DNA from: a bacterium
Lineage (GTDB): Bacteria; Desulfobacterota; Binatia; HRBIN30; CADEER01
Length of the DNA: 64,000 bases
Assembly: GCA_019637795.1 (NCBI GenBank)
Contig: JAHBUY010000002.1
Location: forward strand, 186,001 to 250,000
Direction: 5' to 3'
Positions 25,531-35,975 of this stretch are shown one piece after another. The notes below the pieces were generated by a model that saw only the letters and a list, made by a program, of their open reading frames with translations, did not search any database and had not been told where the DNA came from. Made by a program: the position numbers and the translations under genes. Position 1 is the stretch's first letter; each line of letters begins with the position of its first letter.

Positions 25531-27114
25531 TCAGACGCGCGGCAGGCCGCCGGCGGCGTCGATCTGGCGCTGGATCTGGCGCCGGCGCTGCTGCAGCTCG
25601 CGGTGGGTGATCGACTCGACCTCGCCCTCGAGGCCGAGCTGGGCGCGCATGTTGTCGAGGTTGAGCGGGGTGCGGCTCGGATCGATGCCGACGTCGCGCT
25701 CGATGCGCTCGGCGTGGGTGGCGGCGAAGTAGCCGTAGATCTTCGCCACCTCCTCGAACATGTTGAGGTCCGGCGCCAGGTGGGCGATGGCGCCGTCGAA
25801 GAACAGCGTGTTCTTGACGTAGAGCATCAGGTGCTTGGGCAGGCGCGCGCCCTGGGCGAGCAGGCCGCGCAGGACGTCCTGGATCTCGCGCACGAGCTGC
25901 TCGGGCGCCATCTTCGTCGGGTCCTGGATGGGCTGGTCGACCTTCAGCAGGGCGAGGATGCCGTCGATGTCGGCGTCCGCCGGCAGCGCCCCGAGGTCGC
26001 GGAAGGCCTCCACCTGGCCGCGCACGTCGTTCATCGCCCCGGTCATCATCATGCGCAGGAAGGCGAGCCGCTGCGGCTCGTCCATGCGCCCGGTCATGCC
26101 GTAGTCGAAGAGCGCCACCCGTCCGTCCGGGCGCACGAAGAGATTGCCGCCGTGCAGGTCGCCGTGGAAGACGCCGAAGATCATCGCCCCTTCGAGGAAC
26201 GAGATGAGCAGCGAGCGCAGCACGGTCGCGCCGTCGATGCCGGCGGCGCGCATCCCCTCGAGGTCGTCGTACTTGAACCCCGACAGGCGCTCCATCACCA
26301 ACACCCGTTCGGTCACCAGCTCGGGGTGCGGACGCGGCACGACGATGATGGTCTGGCCGGCCTCGCGCAGCAGGCGGGCGATGTCGAGCATGTTCTCCGC
26401 CTCGAGGCGGAAGTCGAGCTCCTCGGTGATGGTCTCGGCGAACAGCTCGACCAGGGCCGGCGGATTGGCCAGGGCGGCGATCGGCAGCCGCCCGACGAGA
26501 TGGGGAGCGATCCAGGCCATGGCGGCGATGTCGCGGCGCACGCGCTGCTCGACCCGCGGCCGTTGGACCTTGACCACCACCTCCTCGCCGCTGCGCAGGA
26601 TGGCGGCGTGCACCTGGGCGATCGACGCCGCCGCCAGACACGACTCGTCGAAGCGGGCGAAGATCGCCTCCAGCGGCCGGCCGAGCTCCGCTTCCACGAC
26701 GGCGCGCACCGCGGCGAACGGCTCGGGCGGCACCTGATCGCGGCACGCCTTGAACTCCTCGACCAGCTCCTCGGGGAAGAGGCCACGGCCGGAGGAGATG
26801 ATCTGGCCGAGCTTGATGTACGCCGGCCCCAGGCGCTCGAAGGCGCGCCGCAGGCGGCGCGACAGGCCGGCGCGCGAGACGGCGCCGCCGCGGCGGCGTT
26901 CGCGCAGCAGCCAGCCGGCGAGCCCGGCGCCGATCAGCGCACTGGCCTCGGTGAAGCGCCAGAGCGGCGGCAGCATGGCGGGACGCACCAGCTCGGGCAC
27001 CAGGGCGCGTGAACGCGCCCGCAGCGCGTCGACGTTCGCCCGCCAGGCGCAGCGCTCGAGCGCGATCTCCCACGGCGGGGTGTCGCTGAACGCCCAGGTC
27101 TCGAGGTCGCGCAT
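25531..27114 (-). CDS. UbiB/AarF/ABC1-family atypical kinase
   Basis: 527 aa with the family hallmarks: KxGQ motif in GPAYIKLGQIISSGRGLFP, EELDFRLEAENM, nucleotide-binding VVVKVQRP, catalytic-loop VFHGDLHGGNLFVRPDGRVA and DYGMTGRM. UbiB-type proteins are ATPases/kinases supporting ubiquinone or other prenyl-lipid synthesis or distribution, and many are membrane-anchored. No ubi genes are nearby, so the pathway is open. ATG 27114 gives the best N-terminus; the frame is open further upstream without coding character. Confidence 0.88.
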   Translation of the reverse strand: MRDLETWAFSDTPPWEIALERCAWRANVDALRARSRALVPELVRPAMLPPLWRFTEASALIGAGLAGWLLRERRRGGAVSRAGLSRRLRRAFERLGPAYIKLGQIISSGRGLFPEELVEEFKACRDQVPPEPFAAVRAVVEAELGRPLEAIFARFDESCLAAASIAQVHAAILRSGEEVVVKVQRPRVEQRVRRDIAAMAWIAPHLVGRLPIAALANPPALVELFAETITEELDFRLEAENMLDIARLLREAGQTIIVVPRPHPELVTERVLVMERLSGFKYDDLEGMRAAGIDGATVLRSLLISFLEGAMIFGVFHGDLHGGNLFVRPDGRVALFDYGMTGRMDEPQRLAFLRMMMTGAMNDVRGQVEAFRDLGALPADADIDGILALLKVDQPIQDPTKMAPEQLVREIQDVLRGLLAQGARLPKHLMLYVKNTLFFDGAIAHLAPDLNMFEEVAKIYGYFAATHAERIERDVGIDPSRTPLNLDNMRAQLGLEGEVESITHRELQQRRRQIQRQIDAAGGLPRV

Positions 27115-27245
27115 CCGGCGCACGCTACCGGCCGGGCAGCGCGTCCGCAATCGCGATTCCGGAACGAACGCCCGACGCGGCGCCGCGGCGGTTGACCCCA
27201 CCCGGCGCGGCTGCGAGAAATCGCCCACCAAGGGGGCGCACCGAC

Positions 27246-27680
27246 ATGGCAGACACCGCAGCGGCGGCCGAGCAGCCGAAGGGACCGCGGCCGATCATTC
27301 CCTTCCTCGTCCTCGACGACCCGCCGTACCTGGCGGGCATCCGCTGCACGCACTGCGGCGCCACCTATCTGCGCAGCGGTCGGGTCGCCTGCGCCAAGTG
27401 CGGCGAAGCGGGCCCGTTCGACGACATCCGCCTCAGCGATCACGGCACGCTCTACGTGTACTCCATCGTGCACCAGTCGGCGCCGGGCATCCCGGTGCCG
27501 TACGTGGCGGCGATCGTCGACCTGCCGGAGCAGGTGGCGGTGCGCTGCACCATCGTCGACGTCCGCCCCGACCCCGCCGCCCTCCCCTACGGCATGCCGG
27601 TGAAGATGATCACCCGCACGGTGCGCACCGACAAGGAAGGGCGCGACGTCGTCGCCTTCTTCTTCACGCCCGCGAGCTGA
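27246..27680 (+). CDS. DUF35 OB-fold protein with zinc ribbon (acyl-CoA-associated)
   Basis: 144 aa. The N-terminal rubredoxin-like zinc ribbon has CTHC and CAKC near residues 33-54; the remainder is an OB fold (YVYSIVHQSAPGIPVPYVAA). DUF35 proteins pair with thiolase-like enzymes, as in ChsH2/Ltp2 aldolases of steroid side-chain cleavage and in mevalonate-pathway HMG-CoA synthase complexes. The thiolase gene starts 26 bases after its stop. ATG 27246 was preferred; an in-frame ATG at 27192 would add 18 low-complexity residues. Confidence 0.88.
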   Translation: MADTAAAAEQPKGPRPIIPFLVLDDPPYLAGIRCTHCGATYLRSGRVACAKCGEAGPFDDIRLSDHGTLYVYSIVHQSAPGIPVPYVAAIVDLPEQVAVRCTIVDVRPDPAALPYGMPVKMITRTVRTDKEGRDVVAFFFTPAS

Positions 27681-27706
27681 CGCAGCAGGATCACCGAGGA
27701 GCGACC

Positions 27707-28837
27707 ATGCGCGACGTATTCGTCATCGGCGTTGGAATGATCAAGTTCGGCCGCTATCGCGACAAGGACGTGCACGAGCTGGCCGGCGAGGCGGCGCGCC
27801 TGGCGCTCGCCGATGCCGGCATGACGATCAACGACGTCGAGCTGCTGGCGTCCGGCAACCTGCTGCAGGCCGGCAACATGATCGGCCAGCGCATCATGCA
27901 GCAGATCGGCCAGACCGGCATCCCGGTGGTCAACGTCGCCAACGCCTGCGCCACCGGCTCGAGCGCCTTCCGCGAGGCCTACGTCGCGGTCGGCTCGGGC
28001 GAGTACGACGTGGCGATGGCGGTCGGCTCCGAGCAGATGGGCAAGGCCGGCCTGCTCGGCGGCGGCGGCAGCGGCGAGAGCGTCGAGGGGATTCTCGGCA
28101 GCGGCCTGATGCCGGCGGTCTTCGGCATGGCCGGGGTCGAGCACATGCGCACCTGGGGCACGACCCCGGAGCACTTCGCCAAGGTGTCGGTGAAGAACCA
28201 CCGGCACTCGACGAAGAACCCGCTGTCCCAGTACCAGGTCGAGGTGTCGCTCGAGGACGTGATGAACGCCCGCATGGTGGCGTATCCGAACACCCTCTAC
28301 ATGTGCTGTCCGACCGGCGACGGCGCCGCCGCGGCGATCGTCTGCTCGCAGGAGATGGCGAAGAAATTCGGCCGCAAGGCGGTGAAGGTCGCCTGCTCCG
28401 TCCTCACCTCGGATCCGTGGACGCCGCGCGATCTCACCATGCCCGACGTCAACACGCTGACCCGCAACGCCGCCCGGATCGCCTACGAGCGCGCCGGCGT
28501 CGGCCCCGACGACCTCGACCTGGTCGAGCTGCACGACTGCTTCGCCACCGCCGAGCTGCTGCACTACGAGAACCTCGGCCTCTGCGCGGAGGGCGAAGCC
28601 GGGCGCGCCGTCGACGAGGGCTGGTTCGAGCACGGCGGCCGCACGCCGGTGAACGTCAGCGGCGGTCTGCTCTCCAAGGGCCACCCGCTGGGCGCCACCG
28701 GCGTCGCCAACATCTACGAGATCGTCACCCACCTGCGGGGCGAGGCCGGCGACCGCCAGGTCGCCAACGCCACGGTCGGCCTGGCGCACGTCATCGGCCT
28801 CGGCTCGGCCTGCACCATCCACATCCTGACGGCGTAG
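27707..28837 (+). CDS. Thiolase-superfamily enzyme (SCP2/Ltp-like)
   Basis: 376 aa. Family motifs: NACATGSSAFREAY with the nucleophilic Cys position near residue 84, HDCFATAELLHYE, and GGLLSKGHPLGATGVAN. The sequence pattern is of the SCP-x/non-specific lipid-transfer thiolases, which act as thiolases or, together with DUF35 proteins, as retro-aldolases on acyl-CoAs. The adjacent DUF35 gene supports a two-subunit complex. ATG 27707 has an AGGAG sequence about 7 bases upstream. The stop TAG (28835-28837) directly precedes a MITE-like repeat. Confidence 0.88.
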   Translation: MRDVFVIGVGMIKFGRYRDKDVHELAGEAARLALADAGMTINDVELLASGNLLQAGNMIGQRIMQQIGQTGIPVVNVANACATGSSAFREAYVAVGSGEYDVAMAVGSEQMGKAGLLGGGGSGESVEGILGSGLMPAVFGMAGVEHMRTWGTTPEHFAKVSVKNHRHSTKNPLSQYQVEVSLEDVMNARMVAYPNTLYMCCPTGDGAAAAIVCSQEMAKKFGRKAVKVACSVLTSDPWTPRDLTMPDVNTLTRNAARIAYERAGVGPDDLDLVELHDCFATAELLHYENLGLCAEGEAGRAVDEGWFEHGGRTPVNVSGGLLSKGHPLGATGVANIYEIVTHLRGEAGDRQVANATVGLAHVIGLGSACTIHILTA

Positions 28838-28840
28838 TCG

Positions 28841-28988
28841 GCAGCCCGTTGAAAAGCAGCTCGGCCACTGCGGGCGAGTCTCGTGCGCCAGCGCTGCGTC
28901 GCCGAATCCTCGACCAGGCCGACCGCTCTGCCTCCGGTTCGGCGCCTCGATCCGGCGCACAGTCCCTCGCCCTCGCCGCGCCGCCTGT
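28841..28988 (+). repeat. MITE-like repeat, copy 1 (degenerate end)
   Basis: 148 bases matching, without gaps, the reverse complement of 35825-35972 with 22 differences (about 85% identity). One end keeps a gcagcccgttgaa terminus similar to the perfect terminal repeat of copy 2; the other end (to about 28999) is degenerate and ends near ctag. It fills the gap between the thiolase stop and the CPBP protease gene. Confidence 0.85.
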
Positions 28989-29029
28989 CTGGCAGCTAGC
29001 CCGATGACGACGCGTCGACCGCCTTCCGC

Positions 29030-29839
29030 ATGCGACTCCTCCAGCCGGCGCTCATCCTCCTCTTCACCACGCTGACCTTCCTGGCGCTCGGCTGGACGGG
29101 CCGGCTGCGGCGCCTGCGCGAGGAGTTCCCCACTCGCTGGCGCTTCGCGCTCGGCCTGGCGCTGTTGGCGGCCATCCTGGCGATCGTCGTCTGGGGGCCC
29201 ACCGTGTCGCCCGGCGAGGCGGCAGCGGTCGATCCGGAGACGATGTGGTTTCCGGAGCTGTTCACCGGCCAACTGTTCATCGCCATCTTCCTGCAGGCCT
29301 GGTGGATGCTCGGCTGGCCGATGCCGCTGCGCCGCTTCCTGCGCCTCGAGGGGGCGACGGCGCGCGACGTGCGCTTCGGCCTGTTCGTCGGCGCTCTCGG
29401 CTGGCTGCTGGCGATCGTCGCCAGCTCGCTGACGAGCGGGCTCATGTACCTCGCCAACTGGCCGCCGGCGGCGACCCCGGGCAGCGAGCTGTTCGAGGTG
29501 CCGCCGCTGATGGCGTGGCTCAGCGATCTGCCGATCGCGCACAAGCTGGTGGTGGTCGCCGTCGCGATGACCGTCGAGGAGGGCTTCTACCGCGCCTTCC
29601 TGCAGCCGCGCATCGGCTGGATCGCCTCGAGCGTGTTCTTCGCCCTCAGCCACGCCGGCTACGGCATGCCCAACCTGCTGGCCAGCGTGCTCGCCATCTC
29701 GCTGGTGCTCGGCTGGGCCTTCCGCCGCGCCGGCAACCTCCTGCCCTGCATCGTCGCCCACGGCGTCTTCGACGCCGTGCAGCTCCTGGTCATCATGCCG
29801 CTGGCGATCGAGGAGCTGCGCCGGCTCTCTCCCGGCTGA
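29030..29839 (+). CDS. CPBP-family intramembrane metalloprotease
   Basis: 269-aa polytopic membrane protein with about eight hydrophobic segments. The CPBP (Abi/Rce1-like) active-site motifs are present: EEGFYR (Glu183, Glu184, Arg188), FALSH (His208) and HGVFD (His244). These proteins are glutamic/metal-dependent intramembrane endopeptidases or related to CAAX processing and bacteriocin self-immunity; the substrate here is unknown. ATG 29030 lies about 30 bases beyond the MITE-like repeat, which may therefore carry its promoter. Confidence 0.85.
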   Translation: MRLLQPALILLFTTLTFLALGWTGRLRRLREEFPTRWRFALGLALLAAILAIVVWGPTVSPGEAAAVDPETMWFPELFTGQLFIAIFLQAWWMLGWPMPLRRFLRLEGATARDVRFGLFVGALGWLLAIVASSLTSGLMYLANWPPAATPGSELFEVPPLMAWLSDLPIAHKLVVVAVAMTVEEGFYRAFLQPRIGWIASSVFFALSHAGYGMPNLLASVLAISLVLGWAFRRAGNLLPCIVAHGVFDAVQLLVIMPLAIEELRRLSPG

Positions 29840-29857
29840 GCGCCCGCCGCGCCGGGC

Positions 29858-31288
29858 TCACGGCTCGCCGTCGAGCTCCAGCTCGGCGCCCGGCAGCGCC
29901 GGCGGTTGCGCCAGTCGACCGCGCACCGCCTGGAACTCCGCCGCCAGCAGCGGCGACGGCACCATCGCGGTCGCCAGCTCGTTGGCGCGCCGCTGCAGGG
30001 CGGCGACGATCTCGGGATGGTCGGCGGCGACGTTGGTCTGCTCGCCGGGATCGCGCGCCAGGTCGTAGAGCTCGACCACCTGCGGCAGCGGCGTGCGCCA
30101 CACCAGCTTCCAGTCGCCCTGCCGGATGCCGGCGCGGAAGACCTCCACGTTGTACACCACCTCCGTGCGCGGCGACGGGCGGCCGCCGCTGATCGTCGGC
30201 CACATGTCCATGCCGTCGAGCGGCTTCGACTTCGCCGTCGAGCCGCCGGCGAGGCCGACCAGCGTCGGATACATGTCGACGACGTGCATCACCTCGTCCA
30301 CCGTACCGCCAGCCGGCACGTGCCCCGGCCAGTTCACGAAGCCGACGACCCGCGTTCCGCCCTCGTACAGCGTGCCCTTGCCGTCGCGGTACGGGCCGTT
30401 GTCGCACGGGATGGTCGCCTTCGACATGTCCATCTCGCCGGTGAACATCTTGTTGCGGGTGCCGCCGTTGTCGCTCTGGAAGACGATCAGCGTGTCGTCG
30501 CGCATGCCGCGGGCGGCGAGCGCGGCGACGACGCGGCCGATCTGCTCGTCCATCGCCGTGATGCTGGCCGCGTAGGCGCGGCGGCTGGGGTCGGCGATGT
30601 CGCGATAGCGATCGAGGTACTCCTGCGGCGCCTGGTACGGCGTATGCGGCGCGTTGAAGGCGAGGTAGAGGAACAGCGGCACCGCCGGGTCGTGCCGCTC
30701 GATCAGCGCGACGGCGTCGTTGCCGAGCAGCGTGGTCGAGTAGCCCTCCTCCTGCACCGGCTCGTTGTCGCGATACCAGTCGAGCACGCCGTGCTGCTGG
30801 TGCGTGAAGTAGTCGATCTCGCCGATCAGCGGCCCGTACTGATGATCGAACCCACGCTGCCGCGGCCAATAGGCGCGATCGGCATGACCGAGATGCCACT
30901 TGCCGACGATCGCGGTCTGGTAGCCGGCGTCGTGGAGCGCCTGCGGCAGCAGCCACTCGTCGGTCGGCAGCCCGTAGGTGTGCGACGAGGGGATCACCAG
31001 CGTCTGCAACCCGTAGCGGAACGGATAGCGGCCGGTCAGCAGCGCGGCACGCGTCGGCGTGCACATCGGCTGCGCGTAGAGCTGCTCGAGGCGCGCGCCG
31101 CCGGCGGCCAGTTGATCGAGGGTCGGGGTCCTGATGTCGGAGCCGTGGAAGCCGACGTCCTTCCAGCCGAGATCGTCGGCAACGATGTAGAGGATGTTCG
31201 GCCGGCCGGCGGCCGCGAGCGCCGGCGTGGCGCACCACAGCAGGGCCGCGGCGAGGGCGAATCGGATCGAGGACGGCACGGAGGGCAT
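29858..31288 (-). CDS. Exported sulfatase (arylsulfatase type)
   Basis: 476 aa with signal peptide ending AAAAG near residue 28. Metal-binding NILYIVADDLGWKD (Asp38, Asp39), formylglycine motif CTPTR with Cys76, and GKWHLGH are complete. The Cys-type sulfatase would need oxidation of Cys76 to formylglycine by FGE or an anaerobic maturase, neither encoded in this window. It would hydrolyse sulfate esters in the periplasm or outside the cell. ATG 31288 begins the signal peptide. Confidence 0.93.
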   Translation of the reverse strand: MPSVPSSIRFALAAALLWCATPALAAAGRPNILYIVADDLGWKDVGFHGSDIRTPTLDQLAAGGARLEQLYAQPMCTPTRAALLTGRYPFRYGLQTLVIPSSHTYGLPTDEWLLPQALHDAGYQTAIVGKWHLGHADRAYWPRQRGFDHQYGPLIGEIDYFTHQQHGVLDWYRDNEPVQEEGYSTTLLGNDAVALIERHDPAVPLFLYLAFNAPHTPYQAPQEYLDRYRDIADPSRRAYAASITAMDEQIGRVVAALAARGMRDDTLIVFQSDNGGTRNKMFTGEMDMSKATIPCDNGPYRDGKGTLYEGGTRVVGFVNWPGHVPAGGTVDEVMHVVDMYPTLVGLAGGSTAKSKPLDGMDMWPTISGGRPSPRTEVVYNVEVFRAGIRQGDWKLVWRTPLPQVVELYDLARDPGEQTNVAADHPEIVAALQRRANELATAMVPSPLLAAEFQAVRGRLAQPPALPGAELELDGEP

Positions 31289-31340
31289 CTCCCCCTATGC
31301 CGTCATGGATCGTTCAACGGCAAGCCGGATGGACGGCTGG

Positions 31341-33635
<2,295 letters not shown>

Positions 33636-33660
33636 CGTCGAACGGACTCCTCGTGTCTCG

Positions 33661-33978
33661 TCACGCCTCTTCCATCGAACAGAGCAGCGGGAACTCGTGC
33701 TTGCGCGCCAGCGCCTCGACCTGCGCCACCTTGGTCTCGGCGACTTCGTGACTGTAGACGCCGGCCACCCCGATGCCCGTGCGGTGCACGTGCAACGTGA
33801 TCTGCGTCGCCTCGGCGTGCGACTTGTGGAAGACGCTTTCCAGCACCTGCACCACGAACTCCATGGTCGTATAGTCGTCGTTGTGGAGCAAGACCTTGTA
33901 GAGCGGGGGCACCTTCACCCGCTTCTCGGTCTCGGTCACCACCCCGACCTCGCGCTCGTCAACCGGTCCGTCGCTCAT
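33661..33978 (-). CDS. clpS: ATP-dependent Clp protease adaptor ClpS
   Basis: 105 aa. Adaptor that delivers N-degron substrates to ClpA. The conserved core is clear: PPLYKVLLHNDDYTTMEFVV with the substrate-recognition NDD, FHKSHAEATQITLHVHRTG and VYSHEVAETKVAQVEALAR. ATG 33978 fits the family N-terminus. A GGTTATACA stretch lies about 11-19 bases upstream, with GGGGAA as a possible Shine-Dalgarno. clpA follows directly. Confidence 0.96.
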   Translation of the reverse strand: MSDGPVDEREVGVVTETEKRVKVPPLYKVLLHNDDYTTMEFVVQVLESVFHKSHAEATQITLHVHRTGIGVAGVYSHEVAETKVAQVEALARKHEFPLLCSMEEA

Positions 33979-34070
33979 GGTTCCCCGCCTGTATAACCCA
34001 TGGCGGCGGGTTCCGCGACGGGATCGCGCCCGCGCGGGTCGGCGATGGCGGTGGCCCCGCGGCAACCGCT

Positions 34071-34086
34071 GTGGTTAGAGAGACGC
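34071..34086 (+). promoter_or_regulatory. -10-like motif immediately before the aldo/keto reductase start
   Basis: TGTGGTTAGAGAGACGC-type stretch ending at the base before ATG 34087, with no Shine-Dalgarno. Nearly the same sequence (TGTGGTAGAGACCCGC) precedes ATG 37500, and TGTGGTTAG precedes the dus start at 39531. Read as a -10 element it would give a leaderless or very short-leader mRNA. Inference only. Confidence 0.4.
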
Positions 34087-35103
34087 ATGAAGCAGCGCCG
34101 CTTGGGCCGCACCGGCCTGGTCGTATCCGAGATCTGCCTGGGGACGATGACCTTCGGCAACCAGGCCGACGAATCCACCAGCCGCGCCATCCTCGACCGC
34201 GCCCACGAGGCCGGCGTCGATTTCCTCGACATCGCCGAGGTCTACCCGGTGCCACCGGACTTCAAGTACGCCGGCCGCAGCGAGGAGTTCGTCGGCCGCT
34301 GGATGGCCGACAAGCCGCGCGACGGCCTGGTCATCGCCACCAAGGTCGCCGGCCCCGGCTCGGGATGGTTCGTCGCGCCGGTGCGCGCCAACCGCACCGC
34401 CCTCGACCGGCACCACATCGTCCGCGCCGTCGAGGGCAGCCTGCGCCGCCTCGGCACCGACTACATCGACCTCTACCAGACCCACTGGCCGGATCGCGGC
34501 GTGCCGATCGAGGAAACCCTGGAGGCGCTCACCAGCCTGGTCGAGTCCGGCAAGGTGCGCTACGTCGGCTGCAGCAACGAGACGGCGTACGGCCTCACCA
34601 AGAGCCTCTGGGTCAGCGACCGCAACGGCCTCGCCCGCTACGAGACCATCCAGAACAACTTCAGCCTGCTCAACCGGCGATTCGAGGACGAGCTGGCCGA
34701 GGTCTGCCGCCGCGAGTCGGTGAGTCTGCTGGCCTACAGCCCGCTCGGCGGCGGCGTGCTGAGCGGCAAGTACCAGGACGACGCCCGCCCCGAGGGGGCG
34801 CGCTTCACCCTCTACGAGAAGGGCTCGCCGCGCGGCCAGACGATGACCCGCCGCTTCGTCAACCCGGGCACGCTGGGCTCGACGGCGCGCTTCACCCGCA
34901 TCGCCCAGGAGGCCGGTCTGTCGGTCGGCACCCTGGCCATCGCCTGGTCGCTGGCGCACGACTTCGTCGGCGCGACGATCATCGGCGCCACCACCCCCGA
35001 CCAACTCGCCGACACCCTGGCCGCGGCGGAGGTGAAGCTCAGCGCCGACGTGCTGGCGGCCTGCAACGAGGTCTCGCGCGAGATCCGCTACCCGATGGGG
35101 TGA
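34087..35103 (+). CDS. Aldo/keto reductase
   Basis: 338-aa NADPH-dependent oxidoreductase of the AKR superfamily, closest in pattern to the Tas/YghZ-like group: LGRTGLVVSEICLGTMTFGN, VDFLDIAEVYP with the catalytic Asp-Tyr pair, LYQTHWPDRGVP with the catalytic His, YVGCSNETAYG, and the C-terminal TIIGATTPDQL for cofactor binding. Substrate unknown. ATG 34087 is directly preceded by the TGTGGTTAGAG motif. Divergent from clpS. Confidence 0.93.
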   Translation: MKQRRLGRTGLVVSEICLGTMTFGNQADESTSRAILDRAHEAGVDFLDIAEVYPVPPDFKYAGRSEEFVGRWMADKPRDGLVIATKVAGPGSGWFVAPVRANRTALDRHHIVRAVEGSLRRLGTDYIDLYQTHWPDRGVPIEETLEALTSLVESGKVRYVGCSNETAYGLTKSLWVSDRNGLARYETIQNNFSLLNRRFEDELAEVCRRESVSLLAYSPLGGGVLSGKYQDDARPEGARFTLYEKGSPRGQTMTRRFVNPGTLGSTARFTRIAQEAGLSVGTLAIAWSLAHDFVGATIIGATTPDQLADTLAAAEVKLSADVLAACNEVSREIRYPMG

Positions 35104-35154
35104 GCGCGACCGCCGCGGCACCGCGGCCGCGGGCGTCCGGTCGCCGTCGACGTC

Positions 35155-35748
35155 TCACGGGTCGACGCAGAGCCCGATGAACCCCTCGTCGCCGAACGGC
35201 GTGCAGAAGCACCCCGCCACCACCGACCGGTCGCTGCAGAGGCCCTCCCGCACCGCGCCGCAGTCGCTCAGCGGGCTGATGCAGAAGCCGAGGCAATCGC
35301 CCGACGCGCGACAGGCACAGCCGCGCTGCCCCGTCGGGCAGAAGCACCCCAGCCTGCCGCTGAACGGATAGGGCCCCCACTCGCCGCCGGCGCCCACGCA
35401 CTGCGCCTGGCTCTGACTGCGGACGCAGTCCCGGTAGCGGTCGGCGACCGCCGCATCGCCGCACGCGGCGGTCGCCGTCGGTGTCGCCGCGGGGGGACAG
35501 CCCGTCAGGGCGAAGCCGACCGCCGCCATCAATTCCGCGATGGAGACGTTCAGGTCGGCATCGGCGTCGCTCGCCGCGCAGTCGGCGAGCGGACGCCGTT
35601 CCAACGCGATCGAGACGCCGGTGACGACCTCCGCGATCGCCACCGCGCCGTCGCCATCGCAGTCCCCGACGCACGGCGCGGGCGCCGCGTCGATGCGGGC
35701 ATCGCAGAGGATCAGCATCGTGGTCGCGAACAGCAATCTCCGCAGCAT
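35155..35748 (-). CDS. Secreted Cys-rich protein with N-terminal double EF-hand module
   Basis: 197 aa. Signal peptide (MLRRLLFATTMLILCDARI), then a CVGDCDGDG...C module of about 62 residues with two EF-hand-like loops (DCDGDGAVAIAE and DADADLNVSIAE) bounded by Cys, a short TPTATA linker, and a C-terminal 110-residue domain with about 17 Cys (CFCPTGQRGCAC, CFCTPFGDEGF). It is probably extracellular and disulfide-bonded; function unknown. ATG 35748 has GGAGGAG 7 bases upstream. The frame runs upstream into the MITE-like repeat, which is not part of the gene. Confidence 0.78.
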   Translation of the reverse strand: MLRRLLFATTMLILCDARIDAAPAPCVGDCDGDGAVAIAEVVTGVSIALERRPLADCAASDADADLNVSIAELMAAVGFALTGCPPAATPTATAACGDAAVADRYRDCVRSQSQAQCVGAGGEWGPYPFSGRLGCFCPTGQRGCACRASGDCLGFCISPLSDCGAVREGLCSDRSVVAGCFCTPFGDEGFIGLCVDP

Positions 35749-35806
35749 GAGGCTCCTCCCCGGCAGCATGCGTTTCGCTCGTTGCCGCGCCCGATACCCG
35801 CCGCGC

Positions 35807-35975
35807 CTAGCAGTCCGTTGAAGAACAGGCGGCGTAGCGAGGGCGCGGGATTGTGCGGCAGATCGAGGCGCCGAACCGGAGGCAAACCGGTCGGTTTTGT
35901 CGAGGATTCGGCAACGAAGAGCTGGCGCACAAGACCCGCCCGCAGTAGCTGACCTGTTCTTCAACGGACTGCTAG
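35807..35975. repeat. MITE-like repeat, copy 2, with perfect 22-bp terminal inverted repeats
   Basis: 169-bp element. The end arms 35807-35828 and 35954-35975 are exact reverse complements over 22 bases (ctagcagtccgttgaagaac... and its complement). Both ends read c-TA-g, consistent with a TA target duplication as in Tc1/IS630-mobilised MITEs. It contains no gene. The right end supplies the TAG stop of the GH84 gene. It matches 28841-28988 in inverted orientation. Confidence 0.92.

Noticed and set aside
35749..35964. N-terminal extension of the EF-hand Cys-rich protein into the MITE-like repeat
   Set aside because: A Shine-Dalgarno and signal peptide begin at 35748; the extension is the repeat's own open frame.
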